Origin: Actinomycetota bacterium | GTDB taxonomy: Bacteria > Actinomycetota > Acidimicrobiia > Spongiisociales > ZC4RG35 | Assembly (NCBI GenBank): GCA_027296205.1 | Contig: JAPUJM010000096.1 | Location: 1 to 5,051 of the forward strand | Reading direction: 5' to 3' | DNA: 5,051 nucleotides | Shown here: one piece after another, positions 3,894-5,051 of the stretch | Position numbering within the stretch: position 1 is the first letter of the stretch | How the letters are laid out: each line of letters begins with the position of its first letter | Notes under the pieces: model-generated | Seen by the model: the letters and a program-made list of their open reading frames with translations, nothing else | Databases searched by the model: none | Told to the model about the DNA's origin: nothing | Made by a program: the position numbers and the translations under genes

Positions 3894-5051
3894 GCAGCCA
3901 TTCACGGGATCCAATTCACTTCTCAGCAGCCTCGAGCACGAGGGTGTGGAGATGATCTTTGGACTTCCCGGCGGGGCAATCCTCCCCGCCTATGACCCCC
4001 TGCTCGACAGTCCGATACGCCACATCCTGGCGAGGCATGAGCAAGGGGCCGGCCACATGGCCGAGGGATACGCCATGGCGACAGGCAGGGTGGGGGTGGC
4101 AATGACCACCTCCGGGCCAGGGGCAACCAACCTGATCACGCCCCTCCAGAACGCAAAAATGGACTCAACCCCGCTGGTCGCCATCACCGGTCAGGTGGGC
4201 ACTGCAGCCATAGGCAGTGACGCCTTCCAGGAGGCCTACACGACCGGCCTGGCGATGCACTGCACCAAACACTCTTATCTGGTTACCGACGCCGATGAGC
4301 TCCCAAACGTGATCCACGAGGCATTCCATCTCGCATCCACGGGGCGGCCCGGACCGGTGCTGGTCGACATTCCCAAGGACGTGCTCAATCAACCGACTCA
4401 TTGGTACGAGCCGTCGTTGACCGGGCTTCCCGGGTACAAGCCGACGAGAGAAGGCCATCCCAAGCAGATCAACGCCGCCATCGATCTCATCGAGTCCGCC
4501 GAGCGGCCGGTCCTCTATGTAGGGGGTGGAGTGATCAACGCCGGAGCCTCCACGGAACTGGCCGAGTTCGCCGTCACTGTCAACGCGCCCGTGGTGACGA
4601 CCCTCATGGCGCGAGGGGCGTTCCCCGACGACCACCCTCTCGCATTGGGGATGTCAGGCATGCACGGCACATACCCGGCGACAACAGCCATTCAGAAAGC
4701 CGATGTGCTGGTCAGTCTTGGTGCCCGGTTTGATGACCGCGTCACCGGCAAAGTCGACGCTTTCGCCCCCCACGCCAAGGTAATCCACGTCGACGTGGAT
4801 CCAGCCGAGATCGGGAAGGTCCGCAAAGCCGAAGTGCCCATCGTCGGGGACGCCCGGCTGATTCTCCGAGCGTTGTTAGATCGGGTCCTGTCATTGAGAG
4901 ACGCAGCCGACGCTCCGAGACGACAAGAGTGGTTCGATCAACTCGACTCGTGGAGAAAGAGCCATCCGCTGTCATATGATCAGGACCCTGACGGGCCGAT
5001 CAAGACCCAGCACTTCATAGAGCGTCTCCATGCTCTCACCAATGGTGAAGC
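3877..5051 (+). CDS. ilvB: Acetolactate synthase (AHAS) large, catalytic subunit, 3' end cut off
   Basis: This ThDP/FAD enzyme condenses two pyruvates to acetolactate, or pyruvate with 2-ketobutyrate, the first shared step of the pathway. About 391 codons of an expected 560-620 are visible. Numbering from GTG 3877: the N-terminal ThDP pyrimidine domain starts near T10-G11 and shows FGLPGGAILPAYDPL (28-42), catalytic E55 in RHEQGAGHMAEGYA, TSGPGATNL (78-86) and GQV..AIGSDAFQEA (105-120). The central FAD-associated domain runs from about 195 to past 330, with YVGGG, SLGARFDDRVTGK (D286, D287) and VIHVDVDPAEIGK. The C-terminal ThDP diphosphate domain is beyond the edge. GTG 3877 is chosen because in the duplicated start region it corresponds to the GTG with a good Shine-Dalgarno; ATG 3886 is the alternative, and neither has its own ribosome site. 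Expression should depend on the upstream attenuator. ilvN would be expected next. Confidence 0.95.
   Translation, partial: MTKMKKQPFTGSNSLLSSLEHEGVEMIFGLPGGAILPAYDPLLDSPIRHILARHEQGAGHMAEGYAMATGRVGVAMTTSGPGATNLITPLQNAKMDSTPLVAITGQVGTAAIGSDAFQEAYTTGLAMHCTKHSYLVTDADELPNVIHEAFHLASTGRPGPVLVDIPKDVLNQPTHWYEPSLTGLPGYKPTREGHPKQINAAIDLIESAERPVLYVGGGVINAGASTELAEFAVTVNAPVVTTLMARGAFPDDHPLALGMSGMHGTYPATTAIQKADVLVSLGARFDDRVTGKVDAFAPHAKVIHVDVDPAEIGKVRKAEVPIVGDARLILRALLDRVLSLRDAADAPRRQEWFDQLDSWRKSHPLSYDQDPDGPIKTQHFIERLHALTNGE

Noticed and set aside
4165..4635. Minus-strand ORF of 156 codons
   Set aside because: Antisense to ilvB, which has conserved AHAS motifs throughout this stretch.

Overview
The window is a branched-chain amino acid biosynthesis locus from a GC-rich bacterium, most likely an actinobacterium. 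The evidence for that is the style of IlvD, IlvC and IlvB, an RDD membrane protein with an N-terminal array of DV(D/N)xLLxRV repeats, genes with little or no Shine-Dalgarno sequence, and a leader-peptide attenuator that looks leaderless. No finer taxon can be given from the sequence alone. Nothing here looks like a mobile element, CRISPR array, phage or RNA gene.

Layout. On the minus strand, ilvD (dihydroxy-acid dehydratase, complete, 969-2636) is followed 9 nt after its stop by a GTG-started RDD-family membrane protein (959 to the left edge, cut off). On the plus strand, divergent from ilvD across only 60 bp, lies ilvC (ketol-acid reductoisomerase, complete, 2697-3701). After ilvC comes a 175-bp regulatory region and then ilvB (acetolactate synthase catalytic subunit, 3877 to the right edge, cut off after about 391 codons). 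ilvN, the usual regulatory subunit gene, would be expected just beyond the right edge but is not visible.

The three enzymes catalyse consecutive steps. IlvB condenses pyruvate into acetolactate (or acetohydroxybutyrate), IlvC isomerises and reduces it to the dihydroxy acid, and IlvD dehydrates that to the 2-keto acid precursor of valine, leucine and isoleucine.

The most interesting part is 3702-3880. A TTGACA promoter appears to start transcription at or just before the ATG of a 15-codon leader peptide, MYSSQTPVADLLLIE, rich in Val, Leu and Ile codons. Next come a perfect 9-bp stem-loop that begins in the leader stop codon, and an intrinsic terminator with an 8-bp stem, 4-nt loop and six T. 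Together these form a ribosome-mediated transcription attenuator for ilvB. Two unusual details follow. The 3' arm of the terminator is also a strong Shine-Dalgarno sequence placed correctly for a GTG at 3857. The start region after it is duplicated as a 20-bp tandem repeat, so that GTG now opens only a 7-codon ORF whose stop overlaps the probable ilvB start. ilvB therefore sits behind two successive small ORFs.
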